Shown here piece after piece: positions 25,826-36,759 of a stretch of 64,000 nt of DNA. The DNA lies in the NCBI GenBank assembly GCA_000497125.2, contig CM035318.1, positions 682,001 through 746,000 on the forward strand. Reading direction: 5' to 3'. How positions within the stretch are numbered: position 1 is the stretch's first letter; every line of letters begins with the position of its first letter. Origin of the DNA: Spironucleus salmonicida. Lineage: Eukaryota > Fornicata > Diplomonadida > Hexamitidae. The translations under genes were made by a program, and so were the position numbers. The notes under the pieces are model-generated. The model was not told the DNA's origin and did no database searches. It was given only the letters and a program-made list of their open reading frames with translations.

Positions 25826-26602
25826 TCACCACCGACACCCCAGCAAGCCGAGCTCCAGCTGGTCGATGCCCCGGCATCCCACCTTTACCGCGTCCCAGTC
25901 CACAGGTCCAGACTGCCATGCCTCCGCTACGGGTACTCCTGTTAGCCACTGGCCGTTCATTGCAGTCCATATGGATGACGCCATAGAAAAGCGGTCCAGA
26001 GTTCTGGCCTCGTCTACAGAATTCACCTGGCGCTGCCCCATAAACCCAACTGCGAACTGGGGAAGCAGGGATGGGAGGAAGGGTCCAAGGGGCTGAGCCT
26101 TCCCAAAATCGATTATCCGCACTTCCCCACAACCGTTCACCATGACGTTATCTGGCTTCAGGTCAGCGTGGCAGATACCCGCCTCGTGCAGTTACCCTAG
26201 TGCGGATAGCGCGTTTTTGGTTAGGATACCGAAGTCAAGCCGCCAGTCCCCGAGATTCCAGAGAGTTCGGTAGTCATTGAGGAGCTCCAACTCGAGCCCC
26301 TTGACCATACCATGCCCACAGATATCGAACAGTCTCGGCACGACAGGACACCCAGCCAGACGGCGGTATACCTACAATTCCGCTCTAAATTACTCTGCGA
26401 ATCGCACTTAGGCCCGCGCGTTAGCTGGACGCGGGATCTTTCGAACGCGGCCTGGTCCTGCATGAAGAACTACTGCAGTACCACCATTTGAGACCACTGA
26501 CGGCGTCAGTCCATCAAGAGCAAATTCGCGATAATTGTTGGTCGATACCGTGGCATACGTTTCGGTAAGGAACCCTGTGCAAAAGGACCGTCGGATCGAC
26601 AT
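25826..26602 (-). CDS. Divergent protein kinase (left-arm copy)
   Basis: A 258-residue kinase-like protein, ATG 26602 to TGA 25826-25828. The catalytic loop HADLKPDN is at about 145-152 and the metal-binding IIDFGKA at about 161-167, so the catalytic Asp, Asn and DFG Asp are all present. The N-lobe is short and lacks a clear Gly-rich loop (GPGRVRKIPRPA is the best candidate, with KIPR as a possible Lys strand). A conserved Glu may be in RAELQVYRRL. There is no recognisable APE motif. The C-lobe is only about 90 residues. It resembles compact prokaryotic or viral HxDLKPxN kinases more than canonical eukaryotic ones. It lies 18 bp downstream of the coiled-coil gene, same strand. Confidence 0.8.
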
Positions 26603-26620
26603 TTTGGAGTGGTTATTAGA

Positions 26621-27964
26621 TCACTCATCGAAGTCTTCGCTGACCGTACTTAGTTCGTCCAAATGTTCATGGCTTTCTAACCGTGGCGAGGGATCTTCGT
26701 CGGGAATTCCTCCTCCTACTATTACCGGCTCCTCAGATGCATTAGGAAAATGCATCTGTAGAATACTCTCTTTATTAGCCGTCAGCTGTGCATCTTGAAG
26801 TATTGCAAAGGAAACCTGCTTGCCGGGAATTGGCTGTAAAGATGCTTCGTCGGATGCTTCGTCCTAACTAACATCATCTAGTACATCCCCTGATTCGGAT
26901 ATCTCGTCGACTGTTTCCTACGTTATTCTGGCTGTGACCTTCAATTCGTCATTTTCTGGCTCCTATACATCATAATGGGACTGAGATAGCTACCCAATAA
27001 TGCTTGCAGACCCATTATCATCCAGTGAGTCATTACATCCGCTATAACTACTGCTAAGTCGGCCCCGCTTAGCTGATTTCTTAGCCTTTCCACGATGCTT
27101 TTTGGGTAACCGAGCATTCGGCTGCATTTATGGTACAGGAGCCTGATATTTTGGTGTTGCCAATCGAGCGAATAGGCTTACCTACTGTTACGATTTGACA
27201 GAGCTAGCTGACTCAGTAGATGCATTGCCAGGCCCTTGTTCGTATTCAGGCATGCTATCTTATTTAAACAAATTATTGATTGCTGCATCTGGTAGAGTAG
27301 ATTATTGTGGTAAATCCTGAGACAATGGTTAATCAACTAGTCTATCTATAGCAGACTACGGCCGTCTATATGTTGGGGTTCCTAACGGATGAGTTATAAT
27401 CTCATCAGATTTATTATTAATAACTTCTGGTTATGGACTAACACTATCATCGAACTCTTCCTAATCGTCGCGACGCTCTTATTCCTAAATAGTCACATTG
27501 GCTCGTATAACAACAATATCAGTTTGAGTATCTACGTTAAATTTAAATATTTTCATAGTCTAAGTTCCGGTTTCACCTCGCTCTTCTGAAAACCCCAGAG
27601 ATGCGGTTAATTTTTTCTCATTTTCAAGGTCTTGCTCCAAACGCTCAATTTTTGCTACCATAATTGCTGATTCTTAGATATAAGATGTTATGTCCTACTT
27701 TAAATTGTCTAGTTATCCTACATATGTGGCTTCAAGTTACGTTATTTACTAGCTAAGTCTATCATCAAAACTTTATTACTAAACTGAAATAACTTATTAT
27801 AACTGTTATATTTTAACCTACAACATATTTGTATTATTTTCTTCACGACTTATAACACTAAATTATCCTTTACTAAATCTGCTAATTTAATTGAGGTTCA
27901 TTTTGAACTCGCTTTTTCTCTCTTTATTGTAGTTAGATATTGTTAGTTTTAAATCCTTTATCAT
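26621..27964 (-). pseudogene. 5'-truncated coiled-coil gene (left-arm copy)
   Basis: The same gene as 28882-30423, but the palindrome ends inside its 5' region at 28036. The in-frame codon just outside the arm is a TGA, so the first usable ATG is 27964 (MIKDLKLTISNYN). That leaves 447 of 513 residues, lacking the first about 66. It could still be translated if transcribed from a new upstream promoter. Whether this copy is functional is unknown. Confidence 0.65.
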
Positions 27965-28035
27965 AAGATCTTTATTATAAGCTAATTGTTGTGCATGCTA
28001 TAATGCTTCTTGTAAATGTAGAATATCATCGTTTT

Positions 28036-28470
28036 TCAATCAAAATCATCCTCATAAGATTCAGGTAAGGTTGTTAGACTTGCATTTAATGCTTGATGCA
28101 AATTATAGATTTTATCGTCATCTTAACTACTATCAAAATCATCTTTAGTTTCTTTATCGAAATCATCACTACTTTTTACTTAAGGTAAAAGTAACATATT
28201 GGGCTCAAATATTTAGTTCCTCCAAGGATATTTATCAGAAGCTTTAGTTGTTTATTAATTTACTATTAAATCTTGGCTCTGTTATTCATAATATTATTTT
28301 ATTTTATTCAAATCTTTAATATACTATTATTTTACTTCAGCTAACTATCTAGTAGTTTCTGCCAACTTTCGCTCAAGTGATTTAGTATAATTTTCTTACT
28401 ATTAAGTTATTATGGCTAAGAGAGTTGAAGTAAACCTAGGAACCTAATTTAAAATAGGTTTGATTTCCAT
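28036..28470 (-). CDS. Spacer-encoded coiled-coil protein, 144 aa
   Basis: ATG 28470 to TGA 28036-28038; the stop codon sits exactly at the inner edge of the left arm. The product begins MEIKPILNQVPRF, has a coiled coil at about 25-75 (ENYTKSLERKLAETTRQLAE), a short Trp/Pro segment and a long Asp-rich tail. The segment DDDKIYNLHQALNASL resembles the start of the coiled coil in the right-arm gene (NDDILHLQEALQHAQ). It may therefore be a paralogous N-terminus or a truncated sister gene ended by the rearrangement. Confidence 0.55.
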
Positions 28471-28881
28471 TTTATAATAATAATAATTAATTATTATGTA
28501 GTTATATCTTATTAAAAATAAAATATTATTATAACAAATAATGTAACTAATAAATAAGATATAATCTAGCTCCACAATTATAGTAATATTATAATTTTTA
28601 AATTAGTAATAATTAAACTAATAATATTTTATCATATTCATGGTATAAGTTATTATATATATAAATTTTTGTGAAGTCCAAATTAGCATTAAAATGTAGT
28701 AAATGGAATCAATGAATATCTATATATTATTTAAATATAGATAAATCTAAATATATCATAATGAAATAGTAATATAGCGAATAATAACCACATTAATTTC
28801 AGTAAGTACTTATAAGTAAAAATAGAGTAAAAATAATTATTCTTATAATTATAAAATAATAGTTTGCAATAATTTCCAAAC
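28471..28881. other. Unique AT-rich divergent promoter region
   Basis: 411 bp of AT-rich single-copy DNA in the palindrome spacer between two diverging coiled-coil genes. No gene-like frame. It probably contains both promoters. Confidence 0.55.
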
Positions 28882-30423
28882 ATGAGATTATCTAATGCTA
28901 ATAAGCAACGACCAAGCTCAGCCGCATTTCCTGGAACTAACAAGCATTTATAAATATCATTAACAAAATTATTAGATGATGGATCACGATCACGGGCTAT
29001 TAAGTCAAAAAACGATGATATTCTACATTTACAAGAAGCATTATAGCATGCACAACAATTAGCTTATAATAAAGATCTTATGATAAAGGATTTAAAACTA
29101 ACAATATCTAACTACAATAAAGAGAGAAAAAGCGAGTTCAAAATGAACCTCAATTAAATTAGCAGATTTAGTAAAGGATAATTTAGTGTTATAAGTCGTG
29201 AAGAAAATAATACAAATATGTTGTAGGTTAAAATATAACAGTTATAATAAGTTATTTCAGTTTAGTAATAAAGTTTTGATGATAGACTTAGCTAGTAAAT
29301 AACGTAACTTGAAGCCACATATGTAGGATAACTAGACAATTTAAAGTAGGACATAACATCTTATATCTAAGAATCAGCAATTATGGTAGCAAAAATTGAG
29401 CGTTTGGAGCAAGACCTTGAAAATGAGAAAAAATTAACCGCATCTCTGGGGTTTTCAGAAGAGCGAGGTGAAACCGGAACTTAGACTATGAAAATATTTA
29501 AATTTAACGTAGATACTCAAACTGATATTGTTGTTATACGAGCCAATGTGACTATTTAGGAATAAGAGCGTCGCGACGATTAGGAAGAGTTCGATGATAG
29601 TGTTAGTCCATAACCAGAAGTTATTAATAATAAATCTGATGAGATTATAACTCATCCGTTAGGAACCCCAACATATAGACGGCCGTAGTCTGCTATAGAT
29701 AGACTAGTTGATTAACCATTGTCTCAGGATTTACCACAATAATCTACTCTACCAGATGCAGCAATCAATAATTTGTTTAAATAAGATAGCATGCCTGAAT
29801 ACGAACAAGGGCCTGGCAATGCATCTACTGAGTCAGCTAGCTCTGTCAAATCGTAACAGTAGGTAAGCCTATTCGCTCGATTGGCAACACCAAAATATCA
29901 GGCTCCTGTACCATAAATGCAGCCGAATGCTCGGTTACCCAAAAAGCATCGTGGAAAGGCTAAGAAATCAGCTAAGCGGGGCCGACTTAGCAGTAGTTAT
30001 AGCGGATGTAATGACTCACTGGATGATAATGGGTCTGCAAGCATTATTGGGTAGCTATCTCAGTCCCATTATGATGTATAGGAGCCAGAAAATGACGAAT
30101 TGAAGGTCACAGCCAGAATAACGTAGGAAACAGTCGACGAGATATCCGAATCAGGGGATGTACTAGATGATGTTAGTTAGGACGAAGCATCCGACGAAGC
30201 ATCTTTACAGCCAATTCCCGGCAAGCAGGTTTCCTTTGCAATACTTCAAGATGCACAGCTGACGGCTAATAAAGAGAGTATTCTACAGATGCATTTTCCT
30301 AATGCATCTGAGGAGCCGGTAATAGTAGGAGGAGGAATTCCCGACGAAGATCCCTCGCCACGGTTAGAAAGCCATGAACATTTGGACGAACTAAGTACGG
30401 TCAGCGAAGACTTCGATGAGTGA
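28882..30423 (+). CDS. Coiled-coil protein with acidic disordered tail
   Basis: ATG 28882 to TGA 30421-30423, 513 residues. The first 35 residues are basic/Ser-rich and unique to this copy. A coiled coil spans about 45-185 with many Gln encoded by TAA/TAG (LEATYVGQLDNLKQDITSYI). The rest is acidic and Ser/Pro-rich, with a Lys/Arg cluster near 330 (PKKHRGKAKKSAKRGR) that may be a nuclear signal or polyanion-binding patch. AT-rich at the 5' end, it becomes GC-richer toward the 3' end. It is followed 18 bp downstream by the kinase gene, same strand; the two may work together. No family is recognised. Confidence 0.75.
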
Positions 30424-30441
30424 TCTAATAACCACTCCAAA

Positions 30442-31218
30442 ATGTCGATCCGACGGTCCTTTTGCACAGGGTTCCTTACCGAAACGTATGCCACGGTATC
30501 GACCAACAATTATCGCGAATTTGCTCTTGATGGACTGACGCCGTCAGTGGTCTCAAATGGTGGTACTGCAGTAGTTCTTCATGCAGGACCAGGCCGCGTT
30601 CGAAAGATCCCGCGTCCAGCTAACGCGCGGGCCTAAGTGCGATTCGCAGAGTAATTTAGAGCGGAATTGTAGGTATACCGCCGTCTGGCTGGGTGTCCTG
30701 TCGTGCCGAGACTGTTCGATATCTGTGGGCATGGTATGGTCAAGGGGCTCGAGTTGGAGCTCCTCAATGACTACCGAACTCTCTGGAATCTCGGGGACTG
30801 GCGGCTTGACTTCGGTATCCTAACCAAAAACGCGCTATCCGCACTAGGGTAACTGCACGAGGCGGGTATCTGCCACGCTGACCTGAAGCCAGATAACGTC
30901 ATGGTGAACGGTTGTGGGGAAGTGCGGATAATCGATTTTGGGAAGGCTCAGCCCCTTGGACCCTTCCTCCCATCCCTGCTTCCCCAGTTCGCAGTTGGGT
31001 TTATGGGGCAGCGCCAGGTGAATTCTGTAGACGAGGCCAGAACTCTGGACCGCTTTTCTATGGCGTCATCCATATGGACTGCAATGAACGGCCAGTGGCT
31101 AACAGGAGTACCCGTAGCGGAGGCATGGCAGTCTGGACCTGTGGACTGGGACGCGGTAAAGGTGGGATGCCGGGGCATCGACCAGCTGGAGCTCGGCTTG
31201 CTGGGGTGTCGGTGGTGA
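30442..31218 (+). CDS. Divergent protein kinase (right-arm copy)
   Basis: Identical in sequence to the left-arm kinase at 25826-26602: HADLKPDN near 145, IDFGKA near 162, 258 residues, TGA 31216-31218. This copy follows the complete coiled-coil gene. Confidence 0.8.
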
Positions 31219-31296
31219 GGTAGAATGTGTAATGCGGCGTTGCTGCGAAGGCTGCCTTGCGTTGACCTAGTATCACTCACACTCGTTTAGTAAGCA

Positions 31297-31683
31297 TCAT
31301 GTTTCCTGGTGGTTATTGCGGGTATAGCTGCAGGGACCCTGCCAGCTTAGTGCTGCCTCGGCAGAGCAGTATGAGCCCAGCGGCTCGCTAGACAATAGGT
31401 GAAAGATATCCTGGGATAGCTAGTCCCGCATGCTGCTAAATTATAATTCTCCGTCAGGCGGTTCGACAGGTATGCAGTTCCCATCGAGACCAATTTCATG
31501 ATAAGACTAGGGGTAGTCCAAAATCAAAGCAACCAATTGTGTACCGATAGCCAATTTTTTTGCATCCTCTTGCGCCTGTTCCACCATACGCCCAGGTGGA
31601 CCCGTGCCCGTGACCTTCCACGGCCAGTTTGCCGTACCCGGACTGGGAGTTACTCGGCGTGCTAGCAGCGAAGGTGCTCGCAT
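31297..31683 (-). CDS. Unknown 128-aa protein (right-arm copy)
   Basis: Mirror copy of 25361-25747 with the same two possible starts. It is convergent with the kinase gene, separated by 78 bp. Confidence 0.5.
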
Positions 31684-31905
31684 GCTATTTTCGAAGGAGC
31701 ACTGCTAGGGCTGACGCATTCCTCCGCTAGGGAACCTAGCCAGCTTTGATACGGTTAGCCAGAAAACATAGTCATGACGCAGGAGTGAGGGGTCCTGATG
31801 CAGCCATTCCAGCAGGGTCAGACGGCCACTTGTGCTTCATGAGCCGAGAAGACAACACGCGGGATAAAGTTCCCGTTGTTGCCCTTCCTAGATCGGCCAC
31901 TCCAA

Positions 31906-32424
31906 ATGAGCTTGCTGTACAAGACCATCCGGCTCGAGCTTCGGCCGACCTCCCCACAACTGGAGGTGCAGGTTACCAGGTTTTTTTCCGATGGCGTCCT
32001 CACGATCCCGACAGATGACGGGGACCTCGGCTTCGTCCTGGCTGGCCCTGAAGCGGAGTGTGCGCTGATCGTGTTCAGTGGCCAGTACCAGGACTCGTGG
32101 AACCTGGCGCACCAGGAGATTGTAAGACTATCCGGGGTCCAGCGTACGGCTGCCGTGCTGGACATCTCCCCGCGCAAGGGCGCCAGGTTTGTGAGCCGCG
32201 AGGCAGTGGAGGACTACGCGGCGCAGAACGGGGTCACGTACTATAGCTGTCAGGAGATGTCGCGCAACTCACTCAGGAACCTGCTGTGCGAATTTGTGGT
32301 GAACGAGGACGAGGCGGCGGCGGTTCCCTACGCCCTCTTCGGTTCCCTGGCACTTGGGTTCGCAGCTGTGTTCCTGGGCCTGTACCTTTTCGTGCAGCAT
32401 AATATGCCCGTGCGGGCGAAGTGA
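31906..32424 (+). CDS. Tail-anchored GTPase-fold-like protein (right-arm copy)
   Basis: Mirror copy of 24620-25138, 172 residues, with the C-terminal membrane anchor intact. It is convergent with the SmG-like gene, separated by 5 bp. Confidence 0.65.
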   Translation: MSLLYKTIRLELRPTSPQLEVQVTRFFSDGVLTIPTDDGDLGFVLAGPEAECALIVFSGQYQDSWNLAHQEIVRLSGVQRTAAVLDISPRKGARFVSREAVEDYAAQNGVTYYSCQEMSRNSLRNLLCEFVVNEDEAAAVPYALFGSLALGFAAVFLGLYLFVQHNMPVRAK

Positions 32425-32429
32425 GGAAT

Positions 32430-32645
32430 TCAGTCACACGAGACGCTCGTGATGGCGTTGCCTCGCACCACCGCGCTGGGCATGCGCTTCCCCTTATCGT
32501 TCGTGCAGTCGTGCATTGTGGCGTTGAGGAAGGGGTCCACATCCTGCAGCTCTCCATCGATCCAGCCGCCCCCGTGCAGCGAGAGGTGTACACGATGCCC
32601 TAGGAAGTTCTGCAGCTGCGGCTTCTCGGCGTACTTGTGAGGCAT
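32430..32645 (-). CDS. Sm/LSm protein, SmG-like (right-arm copy)
   Basis: Mirror copy of 24399-24614, 71 residues, Sm1 and Sm2 motifs identical. Confidence 0.9.
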   Translation of the reverse strand: MPHKYAEKPQLQNFLGHRVHLSLHGGGWIDGELQDVDPFLNATMHDCTNDKGKRMPSAVVRGNAITSVSCD

Positions 32646-32692
32646 TTTTGGTCTAGCGCTACTCAGTACATAATAAGCCGACTCCGCTCCGA

Positions 32693-32929
32693 ATGCCCCC
32701 GAATCGGTCCTCACAGCTCTTGTGCGGCCTGGCCGTACTCCGGAAGGTACGTTTCGCCAATGCTACCGCCAGGCCGCCCCGCCAGGCCACTCTGTCCCAC
32801 TGCATCGCCTGCGAGCTCGGAGCTGGCGGGGACAGCTTCCGGGACGACACCCCCCAGGCGTCATGCAGTGCATGCTACTCCCCTGAGGAGATACGTTATG
32901 CGCTGCTGCGAGCGGGCTTGCATGAGTGA
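32693..32929 (+). CDS. Small Cys-rich protein (right-arm copy)
   Basis: Mirror copy of 24115-24351, 78 residues with CIAC and CSAC. It overlaps the start of the downstream CoaBC gene by 8 bases. Confidence 0.7.
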   Translation: MPPNRSSQLLCGLAVLRKVRFANATARPPRQATLSHCIACELGAGGDSFRDDTPQASCSACYSPEEIRYALLRAGLHE

Positions 32930-34151
32930 GTTGTCCTTCCGCACTCCGCTTCAAATGGACTTCTCTCCTTGCCACTCCGTGCTGGCAGGCAAGACGGTGC
33001 TCCTGGGAGTCACGGGATCCATCGCGGCGTACAAGGCTGCCGATATCGCATCTTCTCTGCAGAAGCTTGGGGTCACCACGCATGCGGTTCTTACGGCCGC
33101 AGCGCAGGAATTCATCACGCCGTTGACCCTGCAGACGCTCACCCGCAACAGGGTCATCACCCAGCAGTTTGACATCGGCGTGGAGATGAATGTGGAGCAT
33201 GTGGCACTCGCCAAGGCCGCGGATCTGCTCCTCATCGCCCCAGCCACCGCCAATGTCATCGCGAAGCTCGCCCACGGCCTCTGCGACGACTTTTTAAGCA
33301 CAACTGCACTCGCTACCAGAGCGCAGCTGGTGGTCTGCCCCGCTATGAACACAAACATGCTTGAACACCCCGCCACCTAGCAAAACCTGTCCATCCTTCG
33401 CGGGAGGGGCGCCGTCGTAGTTGCGAGCTAGACAGGCATGCTTGCCTGCGGAGATGTAGGAGATGGCAAGCTGGCGCCAGTGCAGCTAATCGTGGACCGA
33501 GTCGCGGCGCTGCTCCTCGGGGGCACCTCTCTTGCAGGGAAGACTGTAGTCGTTAGCGCCGGCCCGACTTTGGAGGACTTCGATCCCTTCCGCTTCCTGA
33601 GCAACAACTCCTCGGGGAAGATGGGTCGCGATATCGCGCGTGCCTGCGAGATGCTGGGCGCACGCGTGCACCTGGTGGCCGCCGAGAGCTACCCAGGCTT
33701 CGGCGGCGTGTGGACGAAAACGCGCTCAGCGGCGGACATGCATGCCGCGCTGATGGCGGACTTCCCGGTGGCGGACTTCGTGTTCATGGCAGCGGCCGTG
33801 AGCGACTTCTCCCCGGTGCGCAGCGACAGGAAGCTAAAGAAGACGGAGGAGGCTGCAGAGATGCGCAGGACGCGAGACATCCTGGCCGAGATGGGGGCCG
33901 CTAAGACGCACCAGGTGTTGTGCGGCTTCGCGGCAGAGACCGAGAACCTCCGCGCCTACGGGGAGGACAAGCTGCGCCGCAAAAACCTGGACTTCATCGC
34001 AGTGAACCAGATCGGCGGAGCGGTCGGCTTCCAGAGCAGTAGCAACGAGATCATGCTCCTGGACCGACTTGGTGGCGAGCACCACAGCGGGGTGATGGAC
34101 AAACTTGATATTGCGAGGTGGCTGGTGCAGATCGTCACCGCGGCGAAGTGA
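32922..34151 (+). CDS. coaBC: Bifunctional CoaBC (right-arm copy)
   Basis: Mirror copy of 22893-24122, 409 residues, all motifs identical (GSIAAYK, PAMNTNM, SAGPT, SSGKMG, AAAVSDFSP). Two in-frame TAG codons fall where bacterial relatives have sense codons (PATQQNL and VASQTG), good local evidence for TAG as Gln. Confidence 0.95.
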
Positions 34152-34164
34152 TGGAGGGATTCAC

Positions 34165-35310
34165 TCAAAGGACCTGGTAGTCGGCGTCCACGTTATCGTG
34201 GATCTCGTACGTCTCGGGGGCGTGCTGTGGCTCCTCCTGGTACTGCTGCTCGTAACCGTCGTGGGAGGCAACGGGTTCAGCCTGCATCTCCTCCGTCTCG
34301 GGTTGCTCGTACGTCTCCTGCTCTTGCTCTTAAAGCTGGATCGGGGCCTTGTCCTCCTACGCCTTTGCCTCAGCAGCGAGCTGTTGCTCCTCCTGTTACC
34401 GTTTGAGGTCTTCCTCCTCCAGTCGCAGCCGCTCGGCCTCCTTGAAGGCCTCCTCCTCAGCGAGCCTCTGCTTCTCGTCCGCCAGCTTCAGCCTCTGCGT
34501 ATCTGCGAAGTTTGGCAGGATCGGCGCCGCCACCGGCTCGGGCTGCACCAGCTACTTCTTGGCCATGTTTGGGGAGAGTTTGAGCGTATCAAATAGGTAC
34601 TTCGTGCTCAGGTCCTCCACGTCGAACGTCTGCGCGTAGGAGTTTAGCTACTTCAGCTTCTCGAAGAAGGCCTGGATCTCGCTGATGTCCGAGATGAGCG
34701 AGTAGAACTGCTTCTCCTGCTTCAGGATGTTGCCGTAGGCCGTCTGGAGCTTGTTCAGGTAGTCTATGCCTGTGTTTTCGCACGTGTTGGAGTCCACATT
34801 GCTCTGCTTGCTGAGACCGTTAACGACCGTAATTTGCTGCTTCTCCTTGTCCTGCAGCTTCTTCAGCAGCTCCTCCACTTTCTGGCTGGGCTCCAGATTG
34901 TAGAGGTTCTGCGTGTCCCTCACCGCCTGTTGCGTCTTTGCGAGGGCACCCTTCGCGCTGGTAAACTTCTTCAGCGATGCCTGGCTCGTCTTGAGAACCT
35001 TGCCGTAGACCTTGCTGTTGGCCTTCAGGAGCAGCTGGACCTGCTTGATGTGGTGCTGGAACGGCTTGTCGAACTTGTGGATCTGCTGGTATGTGGTTGA
35101 CTCCAGGTGGTACTTGGCCTCGTAGTACACGTTGAACTTGGAGTCCTTGGGGATCCTCTTGTGCAGCTTGGAGAAGGCCTTGGACTGCTGCTGCGACTGC
35201 TTGGACATGATCTCCAGCATCTACGCCTGGACCCCTTGCTCACTGATTTTGTCGGTGCAGCTCTTCGCTAGCTGCGCTATCTTGGTCATGTTGGGTTCAG
35301 TTTCCGTCAT
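34165..35310 (-). CDS. F-BAR-like coiled-coil protein (right-arm copy)
   Basis: Mirror copy of 21734-22879, 381 residues, with the same start-proximal TTCCCACTCC box on the minus strand. It is convergent with CoaBC, leaving 13 bp between stops. Confidence 0.8.
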
Positions 35311-35805
35311 TTTTTGTGGAGTGGGAATAGCTACTGCGCGGCCTTATATAGTATTTGTGGCAGCCTAATTTACCGTCTACAATCTTTATATTTGCATTCT
35401 AAATTATACCAAATCTCAGTTGTAGCGCCAAAACAAAACCTGGGAGCGGGATTATTTTGCTATGGGGGGTATGCATCCGCATATCGGGTTGAATATATTT
35501 TACAAAAAAACTCTCGAGAATAGCTATTATGTCCCTATTGCGGGAGGTTTCGTCCACACTCCAAATTTAGTTTTACCCGAAACAGACGGCAGATGCAGCC
35601 AGATTCGGCGTCGCGGTGGGCCCGACAGTGCCTATAAGGGTGTGCCCATGCGCTGCCTGCTATCAGCATCGAAAATTGTGCGCTTCTGCGGAACGAAGCA
35701 AGCTAGCAGAGTACGGAGGTCCGCCACCTTCCACCTGACCTAGCAGAGGCTTCGCTATAGTTCATCAACAAGTTCTCCGTATACACCCCTCCAGTAACTA
35801 AAATT

Positions 35806-36084
35806 TCACTCCAGGCAAAGCATCCTGCAGCCAACAATGCAGGCGACCACCCAACCCAGCAGGAACTACGAGCTCAGGTGGATAGCGAGCCCCGCGAGTA
35901 CCACGTCGTAGCGGTCCAGCCTCTCGGCCCAGTAGTATCCCACGCAACAGAGCAGGGACACGCCTGAGATAGTGGCAGTGCAGCATCCCGCACATTTGTG
36001 ACATTTTTCATATCTAGGCACCGCACAATTGCAGAAGATATCGTAAACCCTGATAGTCTGAGGTTGTCCTACTGAGGCTACCAC
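35806..36084 (-). pseudogene. Degenerate small membrane protein gene
   Basis: A divergent paralogue of the intact gene at 57583-57948. The shared core is clear (VYDIFCNCAVPRYEKCHKC, LLCCVGYYWAERLDRYDVVL, WVVACIVG) down to TGA 35806-35808. The N-terminal part is missing: an in-frame TGA lies just upstream and no ATG precedes the core. A short similar stretch in another frame (SPLVDLM) suggests a frameshift. Its last about 30 codons lie inside the palindrome; the rest lies outside. Confidence 0.6.
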
Positions 36085-36747
36085 AATAGCATGAGGTCAA
36101 CCAGGGGACTATAAAACTTCTATACTATTACCCACAGGCAAAAACACAAGTTAATTATCAGACTCTTTCTATATAAAAAGCATTACGCTCGTTTCTGTCA
36201 GTTTTGAAACGGTGATTTTCACTATTTACATACTATCCTTATTACTGACATAATTTAATATCGCGGTACTCTCTTTATTTCGAAAGCAATAATCGATATT
36301 AATATTATTATATAATAATTATTTATAAATTAGTTTTGAGAAGTGGAAAAACTAATTCCACTAAACCTACTTAAATACGTTATTTTTAACTATATTCAAA
36401 ATCTACCCCCTCCAAAATCTAACCAGAAACTCGCAAATTTCCCAGAGTCTTAATTTAGCCCAGAACGTAACCCAACCTATAATAACGCAAATCCGCTGCC
36501 CCTCAAATTTCGCTTTAACGCAGTTACCACAAGACGCACTTTTGAATTTCCCGCAACTGGCATAACGCAGAACCTGCCGAGCAGCATTCTGGAAGTTTCG
36601 CCATCTGTATTTTGGGAAATTCCTGCACCAGAAAAAACATTATGTTGAGTGGGTACTGATATAATGATAACATCAATTTTTTCAAGTAAAATGAAGTAAA
36701 ATTTTATATCTTTTGCTGATATAACGAAATTCAGCCTCAATTTCAAC
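36085..36747. other. Intergenic, unresolved open frames
   Basis: AT-rich to about 36340, then more mixed. A plus frame (NSQISQSLNLAQNVTQPIIT, ending at TGA 36665) and a minus frame (KFYFILLEKIDVIIISVPTQ) are both open, but neither has an ATG in a sensible place. With one stop codon such frames are expected by chance. No call. Confidence 0.35.
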
Positions 36748-36757
36748 TTCCCGCTCC
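36748..36757 (+). promoter_or_regulatory. TTYCCRCTCC start-proximal box
   Basis: TTCCCGCTCC two nucleotides before ATG 36760. It helped choose this start and frame among several open ones. Confidence 0.45.
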
Positions 36758-36759
36758 AG

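Larger units (their letters stand above)
21147..28036 (+). repeat. Palindrome, left arm (6890 bp)
   Basis: This segment is the reverse complement of 29008-35897: paired positions sum to 57044 for every gene compared, and the encoded proteins are identical. The outer edge is where GCGAGCCCCGCGA continues differently on the two sides. The inner edge is where left GTTTTTC meets right GTTTTTT. No transposase, terminal repeat or target duplication was noticed. Confidence 0.93.
29008..35897 (-). repeat. Palindrome, right arm (6890 bp)
   Basis: Reverse complement of 21147-28036. I found no amino-acid difference between arms in any gene pair. The flanks differ on both sides, so the palindrome is embedded in unique DNA. 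The right arm is continuous with the complete coiled-coil gene at its inner edge and with a longer piece of the small membrane protein gene at its outer edge. The left arm truncates both. Confidence 0.93.

Noticed and set aside
21147-35897. Composite transposon or insertion sequence
   Set aside because: No transposase, integrase or reverse transcriptase in arms or spacer, no short terminal repeats or target-site duplication noticed.
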